From Drechmeria coniospora (taxonomy: Eukaryota > Ascomycota > Sordariomycetes > Hypocreales > Ophiocordycipitaceae): a DNA stretch of 64,000 nt. The stretch is taken from the NCBI RefSeq assembly GCF_001625195.1, contig NC_054389.1, forward strand, positions 11,900,520 to 11,964,519, in the 5' to 3' direction. Under the pieces are notes generated by a model. The model made no database searches. It worked only from the letters and a program-made list of their open reading frames with translations, and was not told where the DNA came from. Of the stretch, positions 1-10,550 are shown piece by piece; the stretch's first letter is position 1, and every line of letters starts with the position of its first letter. The position numbers and the translations under genes are program-made.

Positions 1-923
1 AGCCCCCGACGGGCTCGCTGCTTTCCAAGTTTTTCAAGATGGTCCTCTTCATCCGCAAGCACTCGAGTTGGAGGCACTTTTCCTGGGAGGTGGCCAAGCC
101 TTCCAACGTCCCCCTCGACGAGCGCCCCGGTTGGATGACGTACGACGACGCCTGGGTCGACGAAGTCCGACGTGGCCTCCTCGCCTGCAAGGTCTTCCTC
201 TTCCTTCCCGTCTTCTTCCTGTCCTACAACCAGATGACGGGCAACCTGACCATCCAAGCCGGCACCATGGAGCTCCACGGCGTGCCCAACGACGTTATTC
301 AGAACCTCAACCCCATCTCCATCGTTATCATGATTCCTATCATCGACCACCTTCTATACCCCGGCCTGCGCAAGCTTGGCATTGCCTTTACTCCTATTAA
401 ACGCATGACCTTTGGCTTCTTCATCGCCGCCCTGTCCATGGTCGCCTCGGCCGTCATGCAGTACTATATTTACGAGGAGAGCCCCTGCGGCTGGTACGCC
501 AACAAGCTCATCGTTGTCGATGGCGTCGAAAAGGCCTGTCCTCCGGCGCCCATCAACGTCTGGGCCCAGAGCTTGCCGTACATCTTTATCGGTATTGCCG
601 AGATTTTTACAAACGTCACCTCGTACGAGTACGCATTCTCCAAGGCGCCCGAGAATATGAAGTCGCTTGTCATGAGCGTAAACCTTTTCATGAGCGCCAT
701 ATCCGCTGCCATCGGCCAGGCCTTTACGCCTCTCTCCGCCGACCCCCTGCTCATTTGGAACTATACCGTGGTTGCCTGCATTGCCTTCATCGGAGGCGGC
801 GCCTTTTGGATTTGCTTCCGCCATCTCGATTCCGACGAAGACAAGTGGAACATGCTCAAGAAGTCCGAGTTTGTGGGAAAGAAGCAGCCTGGTCTTGGCA
901 AGGAATTCGATGGCGAGGTATAG
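1..923 (+). CDS. POT/PTR2-family proton-coupled peptide transporter, 3' part
   Basis: This is the C-terminal 306 residues or so of a proton-dependent oligopeptide transporter of the plasma membrane. The reading frame is already open at base 3 and runs into the window edge, so the 5' end is missing; the ATG at 39 is internal. Visible features are the cytosolic stretch ending in DDAWVDEVRRGL, then hydrophobic helices including VFLFLPVFFLSYNQMTG (the family's SYNQMTG-like TM7 motif), IVIMIPIIDHLLYP, and a late loop YIFIGIAEIFTNVTSYEYA that matches the conserved ITSLEYAY-type region of fungal PTR2. The tail (HLDSDEDKWNMLKKSEF) is charged and cytosolic. No intron is needed in the visible part. It probably imports di- and tripeptides; substrate is inferred from the family. 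The gene is a single + strand unit followed by a repeat-bearing spacer. Confidence 0.9.
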   Translation, partial: PPTGSLLSKFFKMVLFIRKHSSWRHFSWEVAKPSNVPLDERPGWMTYDDAWVDEVRRGLLACKVFLFLPVFFLSYNQMTGNLTIQAGTMELHGVPNDVIQNLNPISIVIMIPIIDHLLYPGLRKLGIAFTPIKRMTFGFFIAALSMVASAVMQYYIYEESPCGWYANKLIVVDGVEKACPPAPINVWAQSLPYIFIGIAEIFTNVTSYEYAFSKAPENMKSLVMSVNLFMSAISAAIGQAFTPLSADPLLIWNYTVVACIAFIGGGAFWICFRHLDSDEDKWNMLKKSEFVGKKQPGLGKEFDGEV

Positions 924-2168
924 AGCCCGTTGTTTCAGCATGGTGCAAGGCGTCGGAGGGCCATGTTTCCGTTAGATTCCCAAGCGTTGTGTTAGTAAAC
1001 AGTCTATCATTGCTCTACTTGACCATACCGATACTGTGCAACGTTTCCCTTCACTCGCCGTTGCCTTTCTCGCGCGTTTTCGTGACTGGGACAGGAGATG
1101 GAATAAATGGGCCGAGTGATGCAATAGCCAGGAGGACCCTCCCGCTGGCGAGAAAAGTATATCAACATCAGACGCTATGGATTCACTAGAGAGAGGGTGA
1201 CGAGGTCTACTTGGTCGCTAGAAGGCCTTTATTGGGTAGCCAGCTTCAAGGACAAAGATGATGAGTGCATTGATCCCTAGAGATCTCCTTGCTGCGTCTG
1301 GGAAGCTCTCCATGCTCACAGTATATAGTCTCCTTCCTTCCATCAGTCCCGTGCCTAGTCACGTGCTCGACTCTCATGACATCGTGTCTCCTGACGGTCA
1401 ATGTGCTATAGCTTGCACTCCTTTCCTCTACAGTCTTCAGAGACTATTTCTCCCATGTGCATCCCCATTTCCCACTGCCATTTGCACAGAGAGGTCCATG
1501 TGCATCCCTATTTCTCACCTGCCAATTGCAAAGAGACGTCCATGTGCTTATTCGACCTGCCTGTATCCAACTTTTGAGAGAGCGCCAAGCTGCGTCAGTC
1601 GCAGAGCACACGTGTCTGCCGCTCGATATCTAGGCGAGAGCTGGCAGCATTAACCACTGGTGCCGTGTCATCAGCATACGTGTCTGCCGCTCGACATCTA
1701 GGCGAGAGCTGGCAGCATTAACCACTGGTGCCATGTCACCAGCATCCGTGTCTGCCGCTCGACATCAAGGCGAGAGCTGGCAGCATCAACCACTGGTGCC
1801 ATGTCATCAGCATACGTGTCTGCCGCTAGATACCTAGGCGAGAGCTGGCAGCATTAACCACTGGTACCATGTCGTCGGCCATCAAGGGAAGCCGAAACGC
1901 TGCCGAAACGCTGCAACGCCATGCTCACAATGTCACCGAGGGAGATATGTACGGCGTGGAAAGCCAAAATCTGATTCTCGTTGGCTGCAACGCACCAGTG
2001 ATCCAGCACAGCCCATGGAATCATGCAATGCAGATACGCTCCATAAAACAGCCAGGCTCTCCCGCCCGGAAACACAGTAAAACGCCCCGCGACGAACGGT
2101 CCAATAACGTCATCACCAGCTGCCAACCCCACGGCATGCCCCGAATGTGCGATGGAAACAACTGTCGC
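924..2168. other. Intergenic spacer with a 68-bp minisatellite
   Basis: This spacer separates the POT transporter stop from the SmE stop (two genes whose 3' ends converge). The only structure I see is the four-copy 68-bp array at 1611-1882. Open frames here on both strands show no recognisable domain and no codon bias. The + strand ATG at 1869 lies inside the last repeat unit and its frame runs antisense over SmE, so I do not call it. Confidence 0.6.
1611..1882. repeat. Minisatellite, 4 x 68 bp
   Basis: Units begin with CGTGTCTGCCGCT at 1611, 1679, 1747 and 1815, each exactly 68 bp apart, differing by a few substitutions only. Each unit contains GGCGAGAGCTGGCAGCAT and CCACTGGTGCCATGTCA. The array lies about 290 bp past the SmE stop codon. 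Confidence 0.95.
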
Positions 2169-2844
2169 TTACGACGAGACGCTCTGGATGAGGGACACGT
2201 TGTCGCCCTTGAGGAGAATTTGGCCTGCGCCCGGGTTAGTCCATCGTCTCCGGCCCGACCCGGGAGTCGTACCTAGCGGCTTCCGCGTTTCCTCCGTGTT
2301 CGTCGAGGATTTCGTCACGAGTCCAACCTCGACGGCGTTGTCGATGACCAAGTTCATGAACTCGTCAAAGCCCTGCAGACGTCAGAAAAGCTCGGGTTGC
2401 GTGCAGGGTGACGACGAACCCGAATCTTGCCCTCGATGCGAATCCCAAGCTGCTCGTACAGCCACACGCTAACGACGGCATTCTGCAACGCAAGCGTCAG
2501 CAAATCCAAACCGCAATCGTGTCGGAGGACACGATGCAACGCGAGCCCCGGTGCCGGAGACAACTGTCGACCTCGGCGGGCATGTCGACTCCCGGACCAA
2601 CCCGCTTCGGCCGCGACAGTGCAGCAAGTCTGGCATTCGACAAGACTCGCTCGCGGCACCTCTTGCTGCAGGGCGATAAAGGCAAAGCTATCGGACTCGG
2701 GAACGCACCGTTTGCAGGAGCTTGAAGATCATGTTGCTGTCGGCGTGTCAGCAAACGGTCCAAGTCCAACGCATCGGAGGAGCTCAAAGCTCACATGGGT
2801 GGTAGCAATACGCGGCGACCGCCGCCTCCACCACGTCCGGTCAT
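2169..2844 (-). CDS. SME1: Small nuclear ribonucleoprotein E (SmE), five exons
   Basis: SmE is one of the seven Sm proteins that form the heteroheptameric ring on U1, U2, U4 and U5 snRNAs in the nucleus. Exons on the minus strand are 2844-2795, 2736-2709, 2482-2420, 2372-2273 and 2224-2169, totalling 297 nt and 98 residues, the normal size. The start [17 protein letters not shown] leads into NMIFKLLQT, then [18 protein letters not shown] (Sm1 motif region), [16 protein letters not shown], and finally [17 protein letters not shown] (Sm2). These match human and yeast SmE blocks closely. All four introns have GT/AG ends; the last (2272-2225, 48 nt) has a GACTAAC branch site. The longest uninterrupted frame is only 62 codons, so the gene is easily overlooked. 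The loop between EVGLVTKSS and RKPLG is longer than in animals, as usual for fungi. Confidence 0.93.
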
Positions 2845-3585
2845 TTTGCGATTCGGGAAACAAAGGATGGAGTGAGATGGCGAGTGGTGGGATGGGATGC
2901 GATGGCAATTGGTGAGGCGATGTTGACGATGTTGACCCTCTGCGGCGGAGGAGGCACTGACTGGAACATGCAGCCGTAGCTAGCTCGTTGGTGGAAATTT
3001 CAGCGGAGGGGGAGAACCTTAGTCCGGTGCTGCCCGTCTCCGCAACACGCGCTACGGCGACGCCAACACACACACACACATCACACATGACATCCACTGC
3101 CAACCCAACAGGGAAGGATCATTCACTCCCAGCCCAATAAGGAAGGATCCCGCTGGCTCTTTCCCGAGTGATGCTGTAGAAAGTTGGCCACGATATATAG
3201 ATATGAACACGATGCCTGAATTTGTGCCCTTTTAATTCACTGTTTCCATAACCAAGCTGTTGTTCAGGAATCCTGGGGAATAATCACGGTTCCGTCCCCG
3301 TCCATGTGCGTCGTCGCCTTCAACTACGATCCTGGGACTGGTTGGGACTCAGGACTCCTACGGCGGACAATCTAGGAGGGTATGATGCGATGAAACGAAC
3401 CATGATGACAAGTGCCAAAGAAAACACACTCAACGAACCCATGATACGCCTTGCAGGATCTAATGTCATGATTTTGTCGATGCTGTCGATCCTACAACGA
3501 AGCAGCATCGCTGCCTTGTGTTGACGAGCAAGCTGGCCAAAGTTGTCGGGAAGCTGGAAAGGGGGTGCGTTTCAGCCGCCGCTCT
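2845..3585. other. Spacer between SmE start and amidohydrolase 3' end
   Basis: This 740-bp interval holds the SmE upstream region and the downstream region of the next minus-strand gene. A short CA run lies at 3066-3081. I see no convincing coding sequence, RNA gene or long repeat. Confidence 0.5.
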
Positions 3586-5235
3586 TCACCCTTCGACCGG
3601 ATACACCCTCCTACCCTCGAACCAGGTTTCTCTCACGACCCCCTGGACCAGCTTTTCTGCCGTCAGTTCTACCTGAGCAACGACAAAGTCGGCCTTCATC
3701 CCCGGCCGCAGCCGGCCCGTCCACTCGTCGGCGAAGCACGAGTACGCCGAGCCGTGCGTCGCGCCCGCCACCGCCTGGCACACGGTGAGGGCGAGCTCGG
3801 GACTGACGGTCGTTTCGAGGCCGAGCTCGCGATAGGAACGTCTCGTCGTCGCGACGTACAGGTTCGGCAGCGGCTCGTGCGGTGCCGTCGGTGCGTCGGA
3901 GCCGAGGGCCAAGGGAGCGCCTCCGTCGACAAACTCGCGGTAGGCAAACGCTCGCCTGCAGCGGTCCTCGCCCAGCAGCCGTGGCCAGGCGCGCAGAATG
4001 GCAGGGTCCGAGTGGACGGGCTGGATGGAAGCCGTGATGCCCAGCTTGCCGAGACGTCGGGCATCGTCGGCCGAGGCGAGCTCGAGGTGCTCGATGCGCG
4101 GCCGTCGCGACCTGTCCGTCCCCTTCTCGAGCACGTCAATGGCCATGCTGATGGCGCGGTCACCGATGGCGTGGAGGGCGACCTGCAAGCCGGCTTCGTG
4201 CGCTCTGGCTACGAGCGAGTCGAGCACCTGCTCGCTCCACATCGGATCCGGGCTCTCCCGGCTCGAGTACGGCTCCGTGAGAGAGGCGGTGCAGGCGTCG
4301 ACGATGCCGTCGCAAATCACCTTGACCCCGACGAGGCGGCAGTCTGGCGTCGTCTCGGCGTTGAACTCTCGGGCCAAGGCGGCAGCACGGTCGACCTGGG
4401 CGAGCACCTTGTCGCGCGACTCGTCCGGTCTCATGAGCCAGTAGGCGGCCACCCGGATGCCGCGCAGGCCGCCCTCATCACGCCTCAGCTCCATCAACGG
4501 CTCCCAGATGTTGTCATCCATGGCCATGTCGATGATGCCGGTGTACCCGACCGAGTTGAATTGGGTCAAGGCTCCCTTGATCGCCTCCTTCCGCTCCGCC
4601 ATGGACGCCACTCGGGCGACAAAGGGCCAGATGATTTGGAATACGGCGCTCTCGTTGAAGACGCCATTTGGCTTTCCGGTGCCGTCTCGCTGGATCGTGC
4701 CGCCCGCTGGATCCGGTGTTTCGGCGGAAATGTCCATCACGCGACACACCTCGTCGACGGCGGCGGCGTTGCACCAGGTCGAATGCAGATCTTTGGTGTC
4801 GACAAAGATGGGCCGAGGATCCAGGTCGTCGAGGAGGCTGGCGTCGACGCCGTCGGGCGTCATGGAGTGCGTCCATCCACGGCAAAAGATGCGCGGGATA
4901 TGGGGCTGCGACTCGGCGTAGCGTTTGATCTGCGTCCGCACGTCGTCCACGTTCTTGCATCCCTCGAGGTCGACCTTTTTCAGGCACTGTCCGGCAAGCA
5001 GAAGATGGACATGGCCGTCGATGAAGCCCGGTAGCACCGTCTGGCCTTGCAAATCTTTGACGCGGGCGCCGCCGGCCCTCGCTGCTGCGACGACGTCGTC
5101 TGTCTCGGTGCCGACGTGCTCAATACTGTCCCCTCGGACGAGCATGCACGTGGCGTAGGTCGGCGCCGCACTTTCATTTGTTGACTGATATATCTTGCCG
5201 TTGAGCAGCAGCGTGGCTCGAGGATCGTCACCCAT
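3586..5235 (-). CDS. YtcJ-type metal-dependent amidohydrolase
   Basis: A single-exon protein of 549 residues in the amidohydrolase superfamily (Amidohydro_3, YtcJ-like), expected to hydrolyse an amide or related bond using one or two metal ions. Visible hallmarks are the N-terminal beta-strand ATLLLNGKIY, the metal-binding GFIDGHVHLLL (His75, His77), a central GVKVICDGIVDA, then ALHAIGDRAI, RIEHLELA and the late LGSDAPTAPHEPL containing the conserved Asp. It ends in the typical GRLRPGMKADFVV ... VVRETWFEGRRVY segment. Length agrees with the family (about 530-560). I chose the ATG at 5235 because homology starts seven residues later. The frame stays open upstream with in-frame ATGs at 5280 and 5388, so a 600-residue form is possible. 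The substrate is unknown. No signal peptide is evident. Confidence 0.88.
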   Translation of the reverse strand: MGDDPRATLLLNGKIYQSTNESAAPTYATCMLVRGDSIEHVGTETDDVVAAARAGGARVKDLQGQTVLPGFIDGHVHLLLAGQCLKKVDLEGCKNVDDVRTQIKRYAESQPHIPRIFCRGWTHSMTPDGVDASLLDDLDPRPIFVDTKDLHSTWCNAAAVDEVCRVMDISAETPDPAGGTIQRDGTGKPNGVFNESAVFQIIWPFVARVASMAERKEAIKGALTQFNSVGYTGIIDMAMDDNIWEPLMELRRDEGGLRGIRVAAYWLMRPDESRDKVLAQVDRAAALAREFNAETTPDCRLVGVKVICDGIVDACTASLTEPYSSRESPDPMWSEQVLDSLVARAHEAGLQVALHAIGDRAISMAIDVLEKGTDRSRRPRIEHLELASADDARRLGKLGITASIQPVHSDPAILRAWPRLLGEDRCRRAFAYREFVDGGAPLALGSDAPTAPHEPLPNLYVATTRRSYRELGLETTVSPELALTVCQAVAGATHGSAYSCFADEWTGRLRPGMKADFVVAQVELTAEKLVQGVVRETWFEGRRVYPVEG

Positions 5236-5388
5236 GCTGGCGTCGCCGTTGCCGTCGTGTGTCGATGTCGGCAAGAGCATGCAGTGCTGCGGTGCCCTAT
5301 GCAGCGTTGGGCAGACGGAGAACTGGCGAGGCACTCGGTCCAAGTCGGACATACGGGGTGGGCTCGGATTTATCAAGCAGCATGACAT

Positions 5389-7635
5389 TCATGCCGACCA
5401 GGGCCAGTCAGCGAGTTCGTCATCATCCGCCTGGTCCCTTTTGATTCCAACTCCAAACGCGGGGCTCCTTGTCTCGGGGACGACCACATCGACTCAGACG
5501 AGGGGGATGATGAAACTCCCATGGCCTTTTCGTGCAGCAGCTGGCGACTACACGTGCCCTCGATGCTTTGAATTATATGGCCGCTCCATTATGTACAGTG
5601 GCAACTCGTCTCCTACCGGCGACACACTCCATGTCACGACCGCCCCTGTCCGGCTGGAGTCGACAGAGACGGTGGTGCTCTCTGTGTTGAGGACGTCCAA
5701 GATGCACCGTACTCCGCAGTCAGCCAACGACATGTAGCAGATGCTGCGCTTTAAAGCAGATTCGTCGTCTTTTGCATATGCACCGCCTGAAGCTGCTCCG
5801 GACGCATACTTGGCATCGGCCGATGTACCCAGAAATATGCCAAGGCCGAGCTTATTCGCTACCAAATCACCTCGTACGCCATCGTCAGCAATGATTTCTA
5901 CCCGGGGATGACAGGGAGAGCATGAATGAGGGCGGCCACGAATTCAGAGTGCAGGACAAGAAACCAGGTGCTGGTAATCTCCTCATTGGAACTTCGGAAC
6001 GGCGAGCGAACCATGCTCATCATCAAAACCGGGGTTTATTGCAAGCAAAGGAGGAACGAGCTCTTACTAAAGTGTGAGTGCATGGAATTACTCCAAGCTG
6101 TTTTATGTATCCATCGGTCAAGGCCGTTGCCAGCAAAAGGTAAAAGTGAGACGACTCCATGGCGGCACCAATCGAAGGGCAGGTCAGATGGAACACGTCG
6201 TCACTCTGGAAACAACTGACCTTGTGTGATGAAGCCCGTCAGCCGAAATAAAATCGATTGGATCAAGATACTTATAAGGAACCTTGAATGAATACGCCGT
6301 TTTGCGCGCTGTCACCTCGCTCGCAAGCTCACCTCACCTTGAGATATGAGTCAGGGGTGTCAATCACTACGGATGAGTCACTCGACGGCGATGCGGGGTC
6401 ATTGTTTCTCCAGGGCCTCTTTATTGCCACTTATTCTCCGGTCGCATGCTTCTAGATGGTGTGCTTGGGTAGCATTCACCTGAGAGATGGTGCTACAAGA
6501 CCGTCCATTGTACGCACCCTCCACGATGCTGGCGAGAATGTCAAATCGTACATGTTCGGAAAAGGAGCCATTCGAAACCATTAGATTCCGATTCATCCTG
6601 GTTGTCGACGCCACCGTTATTTTACGAATCATCCCAACAGGCTGGCTCAATAGTTTGTTTGATCGCTCGACGCTCAAGGTTGGCTGCCGTTGCGAGTTCC
6701 ATTGCAAGCTTAATCATGTAGCCATGTGCCTAGGGTTGGCGAGAAGCCGCAACGACGCGACATAACCTTAATGGATGCTTCGATCAAGAGGGAGTAATGA
6801 TTCTTACTCCGTGTGTGTGTGTGACGCCACATATCCTTAATGGATGATTCGATCAAGAAGGAGTAATGATTCTTACTCCGTGTGTGTGTGACGCCACATA
6901 TCTTTAATGGATGATTCGATCAAGAATGAGTAATGATTCTTACTCCGTGTACGGACTGCGAAGCCATGTTGCATTTTGGCCAGCAGCTCATATGCCGATG
7001 CACTTCTACATCAGCCTTCCAGCCGCCCAAGGGACTGGTCGATGCGAACTCACATGCTCAATACCAAGCAAGCCCATGATGGCAGAAAGCGAGCTTTTCG
7101 TTCCATAATGGGAGTAAGAGGGGGAATTGCCCGTTGGTTGCCAGCTCAGCCATTCTCTCGATTGGGCCCTACCGTGAATGCTAGAAAAGCATCACAACGG
7201 CTTCTTGAAATCGTCAAGGACGCATATTTCGGCGGGTACTCCCTTGACCGGGCGATGAACTGCTACCCTCTTCGCCTTTCGATCTTTCGTTGCATTCGCT
7301 TGGTCGATGGGGTTTCGATTTACCCGAGTGTTCATGTCGTCACCCAAGCTCAAATATGTAACGTGTGATGGAGCGAGGTGTGACGAGATGGGATTTTCAT
7401 GCCTGATTCGACAATCAGATCCCGGTGCATCATGTGACATGATCTGTCCGAGGGACGGAAGGAGCGAGAAGAGGGGAAGAATGTCGTCTTCCAGTGCTTT
7501 CCCGCCTTCTCAGCCTCTTCCCTTCTTCTCTGGCAATGAACAGACAGGGCATAACGAATGCCTGGCAGACACATGGTTGATTCCGCTCGACTCTCACCAA
7601 GCCAGCACGACGCAGAAGGAAAAGGACGACGCACG
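5389..7635. other. Gene-poor spacer with a three-copy repeat
   Basis: This stretch of about 2.2 kb lies between the divergently transcribed amidohydrolase (-) and nitrilase (+). It carries a three-unit repeat at 6754-6950. A minus-strand open frame at 5548-5865 has no ATG start and no domain I recognise, and a frame at 6399-6707 is of low GC and non-coding in character. I see no RNA gene. Confidence 0.5.
6754..6950. repeat. Tandem repeat, 3 x about 67-69 bp with hairpin core
   Basis: Units start with GACGCGACAT or GACGCCACAT at 6754, 6823 and 6890. Each contains TTAATGGATG, then TTCGATCAAGA, then the inverted repeat GAGTAA-TGATTC-TTACTC (GGAGTAA...TTACTCC in the first two units), followed in the first two by a GT run. 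The third unit ends at TACTCCGTGTACGG. Confidence 0.9.
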
Positions 7636-8738
7636 ATGGTTCAGCTGAGAGTCGCCGTGACCCAGGCCGAGCCCGTCTGGCTCGACCTCGCCGGTGCCGT
7701 GGAAAAAACGTGCACGCTCATCGAAAAGGCCGCGCTCGACGGCGCCCAGCTCATTGCCTTTCCGGAGTGTTGGATCCCCGGCTACCCTTGCTGGATCTGG
7801 TAGGAGGCTCGGTCGTTTCTGATGGCCGATGCTAATGACGACGACGCCAGGAGTCGACTGGTTGACCCCGAGCTGAATATACGCTACATCAAAAACTCAC
7901 CGACGCTCTCCTCGGCCGAGATTGGCCAGATTCGAGACTGCGCCAGGGTCAACGGCATCGCCGTCTCCCTCGGCTTCTCCGAGAATGACAACAACTCTCT
8001 CTTCATCGCCCAACTCCTCATCGGGCTCGATGGCGAAATCAAGGTCCACCGACGCAAGATGAAGCCGACGCACATGGAGCGGACCGTCTTCGGCGACGCC
8101 TCCGGCCACTGCCTCCGGAGCGTGGGCGAGCTGCCGTTTGCCCGCGTCGGTGCCCTCAACTGCTGGGAGCATGTCCAACCGCTGCTCAAGTACAACACCA
8201 TCGCTCAGCGGGAGGAGATTCACGTCGCCGCTTGGCCGAGCTTGACACCGCACGGCGGTGGACCGGACCTCTGGTCGATGAGTGCCGAGGGTATGTTGCC
8301 TTCCCGCGACGCCAGCCTGTAGGCCTGCGGACGCTCACCGCCTCCACTGTACGGGTAGGATGCCAGAGCATATCGCGCGTCTACGCCATCGAGTCGGCCA
8401 CGTTTGTGCTGCACAGCACCGCCGTCATATCGGCCAAGGGCGTCGAGACCCTCGGCACCGAGCAGGGCTTCTTCATGTCCTTTGCTGGCGGTGGCGGCTC
8501 TGCCATCTTCGGACCCGACGGAAGCAGGCTCTCGGATCCCGTCGACGACACGATGGAAACGATTTTATACGCTGACCTCGACTTGGATCAGCTGCTCCAT
8601 GTCCGCATGTTTGCCGACTGCATCGGCCACTACAGCCGCCCAGATCTCCTTTGGCTCGGCGTCGACGGCACCATCAAGTCTGTTGTTCGTCCAGACGGGA
8701 ATGGAGGGCTTTCTGGCCCCGCGGGCTTGCCGTCTTGA
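7636..8738 (+). CDS. Nitrilase (fungal aliphatic/aryl nitrilase or cyanide hydratase relative)
   Basis: A member of the carbon-nitrogen hydrolase superfamily, branch 1, that hydrolyses nitriles to acids and ammonia (or cyanide to formamide in close relatives). Exons 7636-7799, 7851-8290 and 8359-8738 give 327 residues. The Glu-Lys-Cys triad is intact: Glu44 in [15 protein letters not shown], Lys124 in [13 protein letters not shown] and Cys159 in [12 protein letters not shown]. The stretch [10 protein letters not shown] and the C-terminal [12 protein letters not shown] are also family features. The first intron joins TG|G to restore CWIWSRLVDPE; it contains GCTAATGAC as a likely branch site. 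The second joins G|GA and restores [11 protein letters not shown]. The wording around Cys resembles fungal nitrilases more than cyanide hydratases, but substrate cannot be settled. It ends 360 bp before the convergent ACR3 gene. Confidence 0.92.
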
Positions 8739-9098
8739 AATCATGCAGCATTCATCGCTTGGAACTCGGAATTCGTACGAATTTGCACGTATTGGACGGA
8801 CCGTTTGCATCAAAGCATTCGACCATGCCATGTAGCATCCGCATGGTCATATCTACTCAAAGGCATTCATTGATGTCACTGCTTGTCTTTTGAATGAGCT
8901 CGGTGAAGTCGGTGATTGTCTTCAGCCCGGTGAAGTCGGTGATTGTCTTCTGCCGCTATAACATGAAGCAGTTCGTTGGCCTTGTCGGCAATTGATTGGG
9001 CATCACGGCTTCACACGAACCCGTTTCATTACCAGGACACGCCAGTAAGTAGTAGATACAGTAACCGCACAACAGTTTTACGACGAGGTTTGCATCTT
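8739..9098. other. Short convergent spacer with a 27-bp duplication
   Basis: This 360-bp gap lies between the nitrilase and ACR3 stop codons. It contains a direct duplication of CGGTGAAGTCGGTGATTGTC at 8901 and 8928 (period 27). Nothing else is evident. Confidence 0.5.
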
Positions 9099-10550
9099 TC
9101 ACTCTCTCCAGTCCCATCTCTTGCGTGTAAATCGCACAAGATGGACGAGACCGACGAGAACAGGAACCTCGATGAGCGGCCCAACGGTCGATGCGAGAGC
9201 CTCGTCGCTGTCGGGCCCGAAAGCGGCCACGGCCACGGCGATGGCTAGCTCAAAGTTGTTGCTGCTTGCAGTAAAACTCTGAGTAACGGCAAGGGGGTAT
9301 CTGAAGCCAAGACGGTAGGTAATGAACAGGGTGGAACAAAATATGGAAATGAAATACACGACAAGGGGTGCCGCTACGCGGACGACGGACACAATCTGGT
9401 GGACGACCTGACGCCCCTGGGAGGCGAACAGAACGATGACGGTGTATAAAAGGCCGGCCAGGGACCAAGGCGCAGCACATGGGAGAAATACACGGTCATA
9501 CCAGGCGGTCCCGGCCGTCGTGCGCAAGGCAAGACGCGTCATGATGGCGGCTGCGAGAGGTATGCCAAGGAAGACGGCGACGCTCGTGGCGACGAGTTCG
9601 TACGAGATGTGGGCCACAGCCGTCTCGCCGCCCAGGACGCGGATGAAGAGTACGGCGAGTGGAGCGAAGAGGACAGTCTGGAGGATCGAGTTGATGGCGA
9701 CGAGGATGGCGCAGTATTCGTCGTCGCCGCCGGCCAGCCCGTTCCAGATGAGGACCTGTTATAGGTGCTCCGCATCAGCGATCGCGCCACCGTTTGATTT
9801 CTCAGCACGGAACGAACCATGGCAATACATCTCCCAAGGCCAACAAGGATGAGACCAGTGCGTAATTCGCTCTTGTCGGGGAGGAAAGCCCATGCGAGGC
9901 CAAGCTAACGAGCAAGGCGGCATCAGCCAGCGGCTTGGAGCATGCATGAAAAGGACGGAGAGCACTGGATTCGGATGGGTGGACGGTAATACCCACCATG
10001 AAGAAAGGGGCAACGATGCAGTTTATGACGAGACTGAAGAGGACCTGGCCCCAGATGGAGCGACGGGCGAGAATGCGGTGCAGAGACTCGTATCGGACGT
10101 TGCACAGGATCGGATACATCATGACGAAAAGGCCGATGGCTGTCAAAAGAAGATGTCAGCTGCCAGGCAAACGTATGCATGCGGTAGCGACCATGTATTT
10201 TCGAGACTGCGGTCATTGCGGCGACCAACGAACGCACCGATGGGCACCGAAACGCCGGCAATCTTTCCCCTTTGCAGGGCCGGACCGGTCGAGGGCACAA
10301 AGTTGCCCAGCATGATGCCGACTGCCATGGCAAGGAAGACCCAGAGGGCAAGAAAGCGGTCCAGCCAGGCCATCGGCTTGACGGCCGGTACTATCACTCT
10401 CTCGTCGTCGTTTCCATCTCGATGAACAACATCAAGGCCAACAACAACTTGCCTCTCGAGGTCGTCGTTCGTGCTGGAGCCATGGCCGGGGCCGGCGAGA
10501 GGCATCTGAGCTGAGAGGATGACAGGCTCGGGCGACGATATGGCGGACAT
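9099..10550 (-). CDS. ACR3: Arsenite efflux transporter ACR3
   Basis: A plasma-membrane arsenite (and possibly antimonite) extruder of the bile/arsenite/riboflavin transporter family, about ten TM helices. Exons on the minus strand are 10550-10238, 10139-9997, 9904-9818 and 9755-9099, giving 399 residues, close to yeast Acr3p (404). Joined motifs are AWLDRFLALWVFLAMAVGI, FVPSTGPALQ, VSVPIAIGLFVMMYPILC, WGQVLFSLVINCIVAPFFM, LGLAWAFLPD, LVGLGRCIAMVLIWNGLAGG and SYELVATSVAVFLGIPLAAA. Both cysteines known to matter in the family (YPILCNVR in TM4 and GRCIAM in TM5) are present. Splice positions are fixed by these conserved blocks. There is no adjacent arsenate reductase or ArsH gene; the neighbours are a nitrilase (convergent) and a bZIP gene (divergent, start about 900 bp away), which could be regulatory but need not be. 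Confidence 0.94.

Noticed and set aside
5548..5865. 105-codon minus-strand frame
   Set aside because: It starts with TTG, has no ATG upstream in frame and no recognisable domain.
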